Positions 16,543-25,537 of a stretch of DNA of 64,000 bases are shown here, piece by piece. Source of the stretch: Rariloculus sp965263005 (GTDB lineage Bacteria; Pseudomonadota; Gammaproteobacteria; Steroidobacterales; Rariloculaceae); NCBI RefSeq assembly GCF_965263005.1, contig NZ_OZ253579.1, positions 3,782,001 to 3,846,000 on the forward strand. Direction: 5' to 3'. The stretch's first letter is position 1. Every line of letters starts with the position of its first letter. Made by a program: the position numbers and the translations under genes. Below the pieces are notes generated by a model that searched no databases, had not been told where the DNA came from, and saw only the letters and a program-made list of their open reading frames with translations.

Positions 16543-18654
16543 CTAGCCCTCAGGGACCCGCGCCGCATGCGTGCCGGCGATGTAGCCATGCACGTGACCC
16601 TTGCCGAGACCGTGCTTGTTGAAGCCGCCCGCGGCCTCGCCGCCGGCATAAAGCCCCGGAATGACCTCGCCCTGCAGGTCGATGACCTGCTGGCGGCCGT
16701 TGACGCGCAGGCCGCCATAGGAGTCGTGCCAGATCACCATGATCGAGAGCGCGTAAAACGGCGGCGTCGCGATGCGATGCATCGGCGCCTCGGCCTCGCG
16801 CTCGAACTCGGGATCGGCGCCCGCGTCGACATAGCCGTTCCACGTCACCACGGTCTCGGCCAGGTACTTGATCGGCACGCGCTGGAACTCATGACCGGCT
16901 TGAATCTTCCCGGCAAGCTCCTCGATCGTATCGGCTTTGAAGAAATATCCGTTGTCCGCCACGTAGGGATAGCGCAGCAGCCACTCCGCGCGGGTCACGG
17001 CTTCCTCGTCGAAGATCGCCCAGATCGGGCCCGAGTAGTAATTCGGCGGCTCCGACCCCTCGTTCATCGCGAGCGCCGCGTCGAGGCCGTGGTCGTGGCT
17101 GTACATCTGCCTGACCCACTCCTTGCGGCAGTTGCGCCAGTCGAGCGGCTTGTGATCGAGCCCGCGGCCAGGCGAGCTGCCGTCGCCGGGATAACGGCTC
17201 GTGCCCGTCCTCGCGGGAAGCAGTACCTCGTTGAAGAAGCGCTTGCCGACCTGATTTACGGCGATGAACTCCTCGAATCCCGCGCTACCGACGTTGATGC
17301 CGGCCGAGCCCCGGTAACCGAAGGTCGGATGGCCCGGCATCATCGGCGTGTACGCATCGTGCGTGCCCAGACGCGTGGAGATATGAAATGTCGCGGAAAG
17401 CCCCAGATTCTGCTGCATACCGGCAAGGTTCGCGCCGACCCGCATGCCCGCCTTGAACGCGCTCGCGTCCTGGCTGTGCATACCCTGCAACGCCAGGCCG
17501 CTCGTCGGGAAGGCCGGCTCGCGCATCGCGGGATAGAACATGCCGCGGATCTCCGGGTTACCCGCGTGACCGCCCGAGGCCAGAATGACAGCCCGCCGGG
17601 CTCTGATATTGACGATCTCGCGCCGCTCGTCGACATTGCCGTTCTGCCAAAAGCTCTCGAGCCGCTCACCCGTCTCGGGGTGGTTTCGCGGCGAATAGTG
17701 CGCCTTGATGCCGAGGATTCTGCCCGCGAACGGCTCCTCGCGGATGAGATCGTCGAAGCAGCGCTGCAGCATGAACTGAACGCCCTTCTCGCGCGCCGAG
17801 AACTCGAGCGGCCGCGCGAGCGCGACGCCGTTGCTGACCGCGCCGGGGCCGGCGAAGCGGCTAGCGTCTGACATCTGCACGGGGGCGAAGGCGCTCGTGC
17901 GCTCACCATCAACGCGGCCCGCGTCCTCGGCCGTGATCGTGCCGGCCTTGATGTCGGTCCTGTCGCCGAGCATGAGGAAGCAGACCGCACCCCTCGCGCG
18001 CGACAGGCCACCGCCGGCATGTGTGCCGTTGATGCGTGCGAAGCGAACGTAGTTATCGATCATGAACTGGCGCGTCGCCGGGCAGTTTTCGGCCCAGGCC
18101 CGCACGAGTTCGCGCTCGTTATAGCGGTAATTGCTCTGACCCCGGCGGTCGACAACCGACCAGTCGGTGATATCGGTGAACAACAGCTCGATATTGTCGT
18201 CGATTTCCTCGGGAGCCTCGACCGGTGCGACCGTGATGAATCCTTCCTTGTCGCTCTCGCCTTTCATGTCTCTTTGCTGGACCGGATCGCCGCCGCCAAG
18301 CGATGTAAACGACCCGCTGTGCAGCATCCGGCCGCCGAGGTCGAAGTTCTGGTCGACGACGAGCACGGTCGCGCCAAGATCGCGCGCCCGAATCGCCGCG
18401 GTCAGCCCCGCGCAGCCACCGCCCGCGACGACGACATCGACGTCGTAATCCCAGTCGATCCCCTCGGCGCCCGTCGACGCCTGCGCCCGCGCGCTGTCGG
18501 GCTCGAGCAGGGCCGCGGCGCCAAGTCCCGCCACGGCGCCCGTCCTGACAAAATCGCGCCTGCTCAGCCCACCCGTGTTGCCAGGCCCTTTGTTGCCGGC
18601 ACTTTCGTCGCCGGGCTTCGGTTCATCCCGCACATCGCCGCGTTTTCTGGCCAT
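16543..18654 (-). CDS. Tat-exported FAD-dependent oxidoreductase (fumarate reductase flavoprotein-like)
   Basis: A 703-residue flavoprotein. Residues 31-36 (SRRDFV) and the following hydrophobic stretch ending at ARA form a twin-arginine signal, so the folded, cofactor-loaded enzyme is exported. The FAD dinucleotide-binding motif is VVVAGGGCAGLTAAIRA at about 74-90, and the conserved C-terminal FAD contact is IPGLYAGGEAAGGFNKHG. The fold resembles fumarate reductase, 3-ketosteroid dehydrogenase and flavocytochrome c flavoproteins. The substrate cannot be read from the sequence, and no haem motif is present. The start is fixed by GGAGG 8 bases upstream. It follows the PQQ dehydrogenase cluster on the same strand and may accept or feed electrons there. 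Confidence 0.85.
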   Translation of the reverse strand: MARKRGDVRDEPKPGDESAGNKGPGNTGGLSRRDFVRTGAVAGLGAAALLEPDSARAQASTGAEGIDWDYDVDVVVAGGGCAGLTAAIRARDLGATVLVVDQNFDLGGRMLHSGSFTSLGGGDPVQQRDMKGESDKEGFITVAPVEAPEEIDDNIELLFTDITDWSVVDRRGQSNYRYNERELVRAWAENCPATRQFMIDNYVRFARINGTHAGGGLSRARGAVCFLMLGDRTDIKAGTITAEDAGRVDGERTSAFAPVQMSDASRFAGPGAVSNGVALARPLEFSAREKGVQFMLQRCFDDLIREEPFAGRILGIKAHYSPRNHPETGERLESFWQNGNVDERREIVNIRARRAVILASGGHAGNPEIRGMFYPAMREPAFPTSGLALQGMHSQDASAFKAGMRVGANLAGMQQNLGLSATFHISTRLGTHDAYTPMMPGHPTFGYRGSAGINVGSAGFEEFIAVNQVGKRFFNEVLLPARTGTSRYPGDGSSPGRGLDHKPLDWRNCRKEWVRQMYSHDHGLDAALAMNEGSEPPNYYSGPIWAIFDEEAVTRAEWLLRYPYVADNGYFFKADTIEELAGKIQAGHEFQRVPIKYLAETVVTWNGYVDAGADPEFEREAEAPMHRIATPPFYALSIMVIWHDSYGGLRVNGRQQVIDLQGEVIPGLYAGGEAAGGFNKHGLGKGHVHGYIAGTHAARVPEG

Positions 18655-18960
18655 GTCCTGTTCCTCCGGTGATTATCGCCGCCTGCACGCTTGCCAGCAG
18701 CTTACTTTAACCTTTCAGCGGCAACTGTGTCCCCGGGATCATGTTCGGCCGACGGCAGAACAGACGGAAGGATGTTTGTGTAAACCATCATCCGGGCGCG
18801 ACGGCGCTGAATGTCAATTTACTACTAATTGATGTCAAATTAGTAGTTCATGACCCTCTCCGACAACACCCTGTCGCTGCACGATCACGACGCGCCGCGC
18901 CAGGCCCTGATGTGGACGATCTCGCGGCGCCAGTCTTGACGAAGTCTCGCCGGCCGGACC
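18655..18960. other. Intergenic region upstream of the flavoprotein gene
   Basis: No gene seen. It contains an AT-rich island with a perfect inverted repeat (annotated separately) that stands out from the GC-rich surroundings. It separates the end of the xox operon from the start of the flavoprotein and likely holds a terminator, a promoter or both. Confidence 0.5.
18821..18847. promoter_or_regulatory. Perfect 10-bp inverted repeat, AT-rich
   Basis: ACTACTAATT, a 7-base spacer and AATTAGTAGT form a perfect dyad about 170 bases before the flavoprotein start and about 110 bases past the xox operon. It could be an operator for the flavoprotein or the stem of a terminator. There is no T run after it on the minus strand, which favours an operator. 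Confidence 0.5.
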
Positions 18961-20754
18961 TCAAAACGCCTGTGGCGGCGGGCCGATCGCGATGCCCCAT
19001 GGCGTCTGGCCGACCGGGATCGTTGCAATGACGCTCAGCGATTCGGTATCGATGACGGAAACATCGTTGGAGGGCCCGTTGGCCGTGTACAGGTATCTGC
19101 CGTCGGCCGTCAGCCCAACGCCCCAGGGGCGTGCGCCGACCTCCACCTGTGCGACAACCTCCGAAGTCTCAAGCTCGATGACCGAGACCGTCCGCGCTCT
19201 GCCATTGGCAACGTAGAGCCGTTGCTCGTCCGGGGAAAGCACGAGTCCCATCGGCAGTGAGCCGGGCGGCAGCGCTATCGTTTCGAGCACGCTGCTCGTG
19301 GCGACATCGACGACAGCCACACTGCTGCCGTGTTCGGCCGACACGTACGCCCGGGCGCTGTCGGCAGAAAAGATCGAGTCGCGCGGACGCCAGCCGACGG
19401 TAATAGTGCCGAGCACTTCGGCGCTGCGCGCGTCGACGACCGTCACGGCATGGTCGCTTTCGCTCGTGACGTACACCGTCTCGCCATCTGGCCGCAACCG
19501 TACGCCCTCGGGCTCGCTGCCGACCTCAACGGTATGCAGCACCTCGCCTGTCGTGAGATCGACGACCGAAAGCTGGTCGGCGTCCTCGTTCGAGACGTAC
19601 AGCCGCGTCCCGGCTGCATCGACATCGAACTCCTCAGGGTCCGAGCCGCCCGGCAGCACTTCGATGACCGTCCCGCGGCGCGCATCGATGACGCCGATGC
19701 CGTCTTTGGACTTGTCCACATCCAGCCGCGCGCACTCTTCGTCGGGCATCGTCGGCGGGCACTTCGGAGAGCCCGAAAGCGCCACATAGACGAGGTTGCC
19801 GTCGCCGCTGACCTCGACGCCGCGGGGCCGCGTGCCGACCTGGACCTCGCCGATCACGGTCTGCGTGGCGGGCGATATGATGCTGATCGTGCCCGCGTCC
19901 TCGTTTGTCACGTAGACGAGCTCCGCCGGTGCTTCGGCGATCACCGGAACGTGATATTCGGCGAGCAGCGCAGCCGTTTGTTCCGTAGTGCGCGCGATCA
20001 GATTCTCGAGCAGGGCGCGTGTTTCGCGGTCGCCGAAACGTGCGCCGGCAGAGATCGCAAAATCGAACTGCACGCCGGGTTCCGAACGCAGCGGGACGAC
20101 CGCGACATCGACGCCTTCGGCTCGGGCGGCGAAATATCCCGCGATCGGCCCCCACACAATCGCGGCATCGAGCTCATCGGCGACGAGCTCATTCTCGATG
20201 ATCTGCCCGGGGTAGACGTCGGGATCTCCGCCCAACGCGGAGTAAGGCACCATCTGGCCATGCATGCCATAGCGAGCAAGCCAATCCGCGGCCGGGCCGG
20301 GCGTGAACACGCCAATCCGAAGCGCGTCGCGCGTCGTACGCGGCAGATCGATGAGTTCCTGGCCGCTGCCGATTTCCAGTCCGCGCCCGGTCACGTAGAC
20401 CAGGGCGTACGTGGAGCGGTAATACGGCTCGGTTGTGATCGCCAGGTCGTAATTGTCGGGCACGCCGACGATCACGTCGCATCTATACTCGCCCGTGACG
20501 GGGTCCTGCGCATTGAGCGTATTGCGCTCGAAGCCGCGCCGATGAGGGAACCACGTGTAGCGGGCCTCGACGCCGAGTTCCCGCGCCCAGATCTCCGCGA
20601 GCCGGTTCTCGAATCCCTGACCTTCGCGGTTTGAGAACGGCAGATTGTTCGGATCGGCGCAGACGTCGAACGTCTCCGGAGCCTGTTGCGCAGCGCCCGG
20701 CGCCGCCGCCACGATTCCCGCCGCGATCAACGCGGCTGCGCGTAGCGTGTTCAT
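18961..20754 (-). CDS. XoxJ-like binding protein fused to a YVTN beta-propeller
   Basis: A 597-residue exported fusion. After the signal peptide (IVAAAPGAAQQ), residues about 25-275 are the periplasmic binding-protein domain that accompanies PQQ dehydrogenases (CADPNNLPFSNREGQGFENR, CDVIVGVPDNYDLAITTEPY, AAIVWGPIAGYF). Residues about 280-597 are seven or so YVTN propeller repeats (LVYVTNEDAGTISIISPAT, TRLYVSNEDADQLSVVDL, GRYLYTANGPSNDVSVIDT) of the type found as separate proteins in PQQ-dependent catabolic clusters. XoxJ/MoxJ proteins are thought to help activate the dehydrogenase. The ATG overlaps the cytochrome stop by 4 bases, so translation is coupled. Confidence 0.88.
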   Translation of the reverse strand: MNTLRAAALIAAGIVAAAPGAAQQAPETFDVCADPNNLPFSNREGQGFENRLAEIWARELGVEARYTWFPHRRGFERNTLNAQDPVTGEYRCDVIVGVPDNYDLAITTEPYYRSTYALVYVTGRGLEIGSGQELIDLPRTTRDALRIGVFTPGPAADWLARYGMHGQMVPYSALGGDPDVYPGQIIENELVADELDAAIVWGPIAGYFAARAEGVDVAVVPLRSEPGVQFDFAISAGARFGDRETRALLENLIARTTEQTAALLAEYHVPVIAEAPAELVYVTNEDAGTISIISPATQTVIGEVQVGTRPRGVEVSGDGNLVYVALSGSPKCPPTMPDEECARLDVDKSKDGIGVIDARRGTVIEVLPGGSDPEEFDVDAAGTRLYVSNEDADQLSVVDLTTGEVLHTVEVGSEPEGVRLRPDGETVYVTSESDHAVTVVDARSAEVLGTITVGWRPRDSIFSADSARAYVSAEHGSSVAVVDVATSSVLETIALPPGSLPMGLVLSPDEQRLYVANGRARTVSVIELETSEVVAQVEVGARPWGVGLTADGRYLYTANGPSNDVSVIDTESLSVIATIPVGQTPWGIAIGPPPQAF

Positions 20755-21248
20755 TGCGGATTGGGCAGCCGCCTGGGCCGGCCCGGCAGCAGCACGCCGT
20801 CGGCGCGGGCGAGCAAATAGGACCAGAGCTGCTCGTAGTATTTGTTCACGTTGGGGTTCTCGCGCCAGGGCGGCATTACGCCCACCTGACCTTCCAATCC
20901 TTCATCGACGGACGTCATAAACGTGGCCTTGTCGATCGTTCGCATCCGCGCCAGCAGATCCGGGGCGAATGTGCTGCCGACCGCGTCCTGGGCGTGACAA
21001 ACGTGGCACACGGCATGAAACGTCCGCCACCCGACGTAGGTGCCGCCATCGACCAGACACTGAGTCCTTTCTCCCTCCGGGTCCCGGCCGCATTCCACGG
21101 TATAGGGCTTGACCATCACGTCGCTGCCGCTTGCGGCGGCGCCGGTCGCGGCGGCGCCGGTCGCGGGCACCTGGGCCTCAACACCGCACGCCACAGCGAG
21201 CGTCATCGCTGCGACGTGCAGCGCGGCTGAAGCCCTGCGCCGATTCAC
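20751..21248 (-). CDS. Periplasmic cytochrome c, XoxG-like electron acceptor
   Basis: A 165-residue c-type cytochrome with a signal peptide and one haem-binding CHVCH motif (Cys81, Cys84, His85). The likely axial Met is in QVGVMPPWREN. The position directly after xoxF, with a 19-base gap, and the length fit the cytochrome that takes electrons from the PQQ dehydrogenase. The start is GTG. A short Ala/Gly/Thr repeat follows the signal sequence. Two extra Cys (VECGRD, TQCLVD) before the haem site may form a disulfide. It overlaps the next gene by 4 bases. Confidence 0.9.
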   Translation of the reverse strand: MNRRRASAALHVAAMTLAVACGVEAQVPATGAAATGAAASGSDVMVKPYTVECGRDPEGERTQCLVDGGTYVGWRTFHAVCHVCHAQDAVGSTFAPDLLARMRTIDKATFMTSVDEGLEGQVGVMPPWRENPNVNKYYEQLWSYLLARADGVLLPGRPRRLPNPQ

Positions 21249-21267
21249 GTCACGGTCCCGTGCCTGA

Positions 21268-23058
21268 CTACGGCAGCGCGAAGACGGTCAGTACGCCGCC
21301 AAGCTGCGTATACTGGCTCAGGCTGCGATAGGCGCCCACGGCGCCGAGGCCGTCCGTCGACTCCGACAGCCCGGCCGCCATGCCGATGCCGGCCCAGCCG
21401 CCGACGCCGGACAGCACGCCGATGTATTGTGTGCCCTCGTGCACCCAGGTGTTGACGTTGCCGATGATGCCGGACGGGGTCTTGAAGCTGTACAACTCCT
21501 CGCCCGTCGTTGCGTCAACGGCCTTCAGATACCCTTCGAGCGTGCCGTAGAAGACCACGTCGCCGGCCGTCGCCAGGGCGCCGCTCCACACCGAGAACGG
21601 TTCGGAATTGGACCAGACGATCTCGCCCTCGGCCGCGTCCCAGGCAAGGAAATTGCCGAGATGGTTCGTGCCGTCGCCGATGGCCCGGCCGGAGGGGAAC
21701 ATCTCGACGACCGCGCCCACGTAGGGTTGTCCGGCAACGTACTCGATCTCGTAAGGCTCATAGTGCATGCACACGTGATTCGTCGGCACGTAGAACAGAT
21801 TCGTCCGCGGCGAGTAGGCCACGGGCTGTTGATCCTTGCTGCCGAGCGCCGCCGGGCAGATGTTCTCGGTGTTGACGTCCACACCGTTCTGGTCGGTGCT
21901 GAATTCGGCCGCAACCTGCGGACGGCCCGTATCCATGTCGACGTGCGTCGCCCAGTTGACCGCCGGATCGAACTTTTCGGCAACGAGCAATTCACCGCTC
22001 TCTCGATCCAGCGTGTAGCCGAAGCCGTTACGATCGAAGTGCACGAGCGCTTTGCGCATCTCGCCATCGATCTCGATGTCGACGAGGACGTTTTCGTTGA
22101 CGCCGTCGTAGTCCCACTCGTCGTGCGGCGTCATCTGGTACACCCATCGGGCCATGCCCGTGTCCACGTCGCGCGCGAACAGCGTCATGCTCCAACGGTT
22201 GTCGCCGGGTCGCGATACCGGATTCCAGGTCCCCGGGTTGCCGCTGCCGTAGTAGACGAGATTGAGCTCGGGGTCATAAGTGAACCAGCCCCAGGTCGTG
22301 CCGCCGCCGAGCTGCCATTGATCGCCTTCCCAGGTGTCCAGGCTCGAGTCCGTGCCGATCGGCTCGCCCAGGTGAGTCGTGTTGCGCGGGTCGACCAGAA
22401 GTTCCTCGTCCGGCCCGACGCTGTAGGCCTTCCAGGCCTCCTCGCCCGTGTTGATGTCGTAGGCGACGACGAAGCCGCGCACACCATACTCGCCGCCGCT
22501 GATGCCCGTGATGACCTTGTCTTTGACAACCAGCGGCGCGTTGGTATTGGATTCGCCGCGCGCCGGGTCGCCGTTGCGCTGCCGCCAAAGCACCTCGCCG
22601 GTCTCGGAGTCGAGCGCCACGAGCCAGGTATCGGCCTGCTGCAGAAAAATCTTGCCTTCGGCGTAAGCGAGGCCGCGGTTCACCGTATCGCAGCACATGA
22701 CCGGAATCGTGTCTGTGTTCTGAACCGGCACGTATTCCCAGTTGATCGTCTGGTCGTCGAGGTTGATGGAAAAGACCTTGTTGGGAAAAGGCGTGTGGAT
22801 GTACAGCGTGTCGCCGACAACGAGCGGACCGCCTTCGTGGCCGCGCAGTACGCCGGTAGAGAATGTCCAGGCCACCTGCAGGTCCCCGACATTGCGACGA
22901 GTGATCTGATTCAGAGTGCTGTATCGCGTGCCGGCGTAGTCCCCGCCCCATATGGCCCAATTGTTCGGGTCGTCGATGAGGTCCTGAACATTCTCATTGG
23001 CCACCGCGAAAAACGGCAACACCACTACCAGCGATATTACAAAGCGCTTCGCGTACAT
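21268..23058 (-). CDS. xoxF: XoxF-type lanthanide-dependent PQQ alcohol dehydrogenase
   Basis: A 596-residue periplasmic quinoprotein with a signal peptide and eight-bladed propeller repeats. The adjacent Cys pair that stacks on PQQ is at residues 122-123 ([11 protein letters not shown]). The catalytic Asp316 lies in [11 protein letters not shown]; two residues on, Asp318 occupies the position that is Ala in calcium enzymes and binds the lanthanide in XoxF enzymes. The known reaction is oxidation of methanol or other primary alcohols to aldehydes, with electrons passed to cytochrome c. The real substrate here is unknown. A strong AAGGAG precedes the ATG. It is the second gene of a four-gene minus-strand operon. 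Metal dependence should be regulated by lanthanide supply, but no switch is visible. Confidence 0.95.
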   Translation of the reverse strand: MYAKRFVISLVVVLPFFAVANENVQDLIDDPNNWAIWGGDYAGTRYSTLNQITRRNVGDLQVAWTFSTGVLRGHEGGPLVVGDTLYIHTPFPNKVFSINLDDQTINWEYVPVQNTDTIPVMCCDTVNRGLAYAEGKIFLQQADTWLVALDSETGEVLWRQRNGDPARGESNTNAPLVVKDKVITGISGGEYGVRGFVVAYDINTGEEAWKAYSVGPDEELLVDPRNTTHLGEPIGTDSSLDTWEGDQWQLGGGTTWGWFTYDPELNLVYYGSGNPGTWNPVSRPGDNRWSMTLFARDVDTGMARWVYQMTPHDEWDYDGVNENVLVDIEIDGEMRKALVHFDRNGFGYTLDRESGELLVAEKFDPAVNWATHVDMDTGRPQVAAEFSTDQNGVDVNTENICPAALGSKDQQPVAYSPRTNLFYVPTNHVCMHYEPYEIEYVAGQPYVGAVVEMFPSGRAIGDGTNHLGNFLAWDAAEGEIVWSNSEPFSVWSGALATAGDVVFYGTLEGYLKAVDATTGEELYSFKTPSGIIGNVNTWVHEGTQYIGVLSGVGGWAGIGMAAGLSESTDGLGAVGAYRSLSQYTQLGGVLTVFALP

Positions 23059-23141
23059 CCCTCTCTCCTTATTTTTAGCTGCGTTCGCCTGAATTCGAGT
23101 TCTTGTTTGGCTTCGGAAAGTCTGTTCTCTTCAGTTGTCCC

Positions 23142-23483
23142 CTATCGGGTGATGAAACAGGCGGCCCTGCCCTGCTCGGTGGCCGCCTCGAGTTTCGCCG
23201 TCAGCATCCCCGCCTGATCGGGGTCGCGAAACACGCCCCCGCGTTCGCCGGGTGTTGAACGTAGCTGGCTGAACACCTGCGCCTGAGCAAACTCGTCATA
23301 GCGCATATCGGCGGCGATCCTGTCGATGAGACACACGCACGGATACAGCGTGTCGTAACTTTGCCCACCAAGCTCCTGCATGCATCCGAGAACGAATTCG
23401 ACGCGGGCTTGAGTGGGAAAATCGTTGGCGAGAGCGAGGCCGGGCAGCAGCCCAATAAACCCAATGCTCAATAGCCTTGACAT
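23142..23483 (-). CDS. Small periplasmic Cys-containing protein of the xox cluster
   Basis: 113 residues with a signal peptide (IGFIGLLPGLALAN) and four Cys in the mature part (VLGCMQEL, YPCVCLIDRI, RAACFITR), suggesting two disulfides. It lies 83 bases upstream of xoxF on the same strand and is probably the first gene of that operon. I know no function for it. Position and export suggest an accessory factor for the dehydrogenase or its cytochrome. A GAGG ribosome site precedes the ATG. Confidence 0.7.
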   Translation of the reverse strand: MSRLLSIGFIGLLPGLALANDFPTQARVEFVLGCMQELGGQSYDTLYPCVCLIDRIAADMRYDEFAQAQVFSQLRSTPGERGGVFRDPDQAGMLTAKLEAATEQGRAACFITR

Positions 23484-23533
23484 AGCCTCATCCTACCAGC
23501 TTATGGGCAGGAAAGTACGGCACTAACGCGTCG

Positions 23534-23767
23534 TCAGGCTGACCGGCTCGGAGGTGTAGCACCGGCAGATGGCGCATGCTTCGCCAGCAGCGCCTCGCCT
23601 GCCTGCCACAGTCGTGCACCGATGTTTTTGTCCCTGGCAAGCCCGGATGGTTCTTTCTCGCGCATGGCGTGGAGATAGACGCCGCTGCGCCGGCTCATCT
23701 CAGGCGCACAACACAGGTAGGTGACCGGTTGCGCCCCCTTTTTCGGACTCGCGAAGAACAGACGCAT
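23534..23767 (-). pseudogene. C-terminal remnant of a short-chain dehydrogenase
   Basis: About 77 codons read RLFFASPKKGAQPVTYL, GVYLHAMREKEPSG and NIGARLWQAGEALLAKHA, the characteristic last segment of retinol-dehydrogenase-like SDR proteins. The cofactor-binding and catalytic parts are missing. An in-frame stop sits two codons before the first Met and there is no ribosome site, so this is a 5'-truncated relic. Confidence 0.65.
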
Positions 23768-23852
23768 GCCTCACCGGGCCTCACCGGGCCATTGTGCCCT
23801 CATCCGGTATCGCACATTCGCGCTTGTTGCAGGCTTGTCGAGCCGCGATCGC

Positions 23853-25055
23853 TCACCGATCTGCGTCGCGCAGGCGTAGCTCATTCAAATACCAGACTTT
23901 CACGACTCGGACGTTTGGTTGCGGGTGCCGTTCCGCCTTGACCCAACGAAAACACATCGTGCCGGAGGTGTGGCTCGCGGTCTCAATCCAGTTCGGCAGC
24001 CCGGGATCCTCATGGGCGACCACAATTCGAACGGAGCCGTCACTCTCATAGCGCGCCAGGTGCTTGTTGGTGTGGATGGTGTGATATCGGTAGTCCAGCG
24101 ACTCCATCCAGTAGTTGTTCAACTGAAAGTTCCAGTGTTCGCACTCCGGCGGCATCACCTCGATCAACAGCGCTTCGTCGGCGTCCAGGGCCCAGTGGCT
24201 GTGGTAGTAGGCGATATTCGGATCGCCGCCCGCGGCGTTGGATACCTCAGGATCGAACCTCGGCAGCGTATTGCTGTGTTTCCTGAATCCGCGGGCCCAG
24301 TGTGCAAAAAGTACAGCAGCCCCGGCCACCATCGTGCCGGCCGACCTGAGCCCTTCATCGATCTGCTGTGGCGTCAGCGGCGAGGGAAGCTTCTCGTCGT
24401 CGGCACAGTTGATGCGCTCGATGTGCAGGTCCGCAGGAACCTCGGTTTCCCTGTCGAGAAACGTCTGACGCACAATCAGGGTCCGGGTTTCCGCTGTCAT
24501 GGGCAGCCAGTTCTTGATGTGTGGCCTGGTGCTGGCGGTCACCTCGAAGTAACCGTCTTCGCCGATCTCAAGCTCGTCGGCCTCGACATGGCCGGTGGGC
24601 GGCCGGTCGCCGCCCTTGCCGTAGTGCCCCTCCTGGGTACCTAAGCTCAAGTACTTGACGGTATTTCGCCGGCCGGAAATCCTGTAGTCGAAATCGCCGT
24701 GAATGGCTGCGGCCTGATAGTAGTTGTCGGGATTGTCGGAACCCAGCTTGACCGTTTCATGCGCCACGCGGTGGAGCACCGGCGCCATGGGGTCGGCGTG
24801 CTCGACAAACGCCATGAGGCCGCCGCGGAGCAAGCGGGACAGGTAGCGGTACCCCTCGGCCTGGTTGAACGGGTCCTTCGGTGCGCCGGGAAAATTCAGT
24901 GCGGCGCCGGCGGCCTTCAGGGTATCGCAGAATTCATCCCAGGCCTGGCCGCTCACCACGCGTTGCGCAGCGACATCGGCATTGGCCGGGCCTCGCAACT
25001 TCAGAATCAATCGCGAAACCCGGCGGAAAAACTTGAGCAAACCAACAAGGAACAT
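23853..25055 (-). CDS. DUF1214 domain protein
   Basis: A protein of about 400 residues, with the first 20 hydrophobic and basic, possibly a membrane or signal anchor. The C-terminal half carries the DUF1214 pattern (YYHSHWALDADEALLIEV, NYWMESLDYR, GLPNWIETASHTSGTMCFRW). These proteins are widespread in actinobacteria and proteobacteria, often near steroid or alkane genes, and have no proven biochemical role. I choose the ATG at 25055, which stands 9 bases from GGAGG; the GTG two codons earlier is only 3 bases from it. Confidence 0.85.
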   Translation of the reverse strand: MFLVGLLKFFRRVSRLILKLRGPANADVAAQRVVSGQAWDEFCDTLKAAGAALNFPGAPKDPFNQAEGYRYLSRLLRGGLMAFVEHADPMAPVLHRVAHETVKLGSDNPDNYYQAAAIHGDFDYRISGRRNTVKYLSLGTQEGHYGKGGDRPPTGHVEADELEIGEDGYFEVTASTRPHIKNWLPMTAETRTLIVRQTFLDRETEVPADLHIERINCADDEKLPSPLTPQQIDEGLRSAGTMVAGAAVLFAHWARGFRKHSNTLPRFDPEVSNAAGGDPNIAYYHSHWALDADEALLIEVMPPECEHWNFQLNNYWMESLDYRYHTIHTNKHLARYESDGSVRIVVAHEDPGLPNWIETASHTSGTMCFRWVKAERHPQPNVRVVKVWYLNELRLRDADR

Positions 25056-25537
25056 TCTCACAGGCCTCCATAATAGACACGCGGCACGATACGCCAGGGG
25101 GCTTTCTCACACTACCGCTCCCGGAGTGAGCCGTCCTTGACCGCGCAGCGGCGATCGTCGTCCCGCTCCCGGATAATCAGCAATGCCAGGCAGCCCGGAA
25201 ACACCCGGCAAGAAAAACCAGAGCAGCAAGGGCAACGAGCCAGGCCGGAGCGTGCGGGTTTTGCAGATCGGCGACGGACCAGAGCCCTACCACATAGAAC
25301 TACGGATACCAGAACAAACAACCCCAGACCAGTTTTAAAACCAGCCGTTCTGCACACAAATTGTACGAAGGAAGATGAACCGTTCGAAAATCAGGTCGTC
25401 GCGGACGAACCACCTGAAAAGCGCCCCCCCACCAGAGCCCACTCCCCGTGGCGGGCCGGTAACGAACTCTTCATCGACTCTGAAAAAGAGGCTTGAACTC
25501 GATCGAATATTCCGTGAGAAGCGGAACAGCCGCAGCC
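25056..25537. other. Region without a convincing gene; possible decayed membrane peptide
   Basis: On the minus strand a short frame reads WSVADLQNPHAPAWLVALAA followed by LVFLAGCFRAAWHC and a stop near 25180. It looks like one membrane helix but begins just after an in-frame TAG and lacks a clear start. Nothing else was recognised. This may be a remnant of a small membrane protein. Confidence 0.3.

Noticed and set aside
21427..23217. Plus-strand frame of nearly 600 codons opposite xoxF
   Set aside because: A codon-bias shadow: the minus strand encodes a complete PQQ dehydrogenase, while this product has no recognisable motifs.
25112..25357. Small membrane protein gene of about 80 codons
   Set aside because: The best membrane-like reading is in another frame that starts after a stop codon; neither frame has a credible start.
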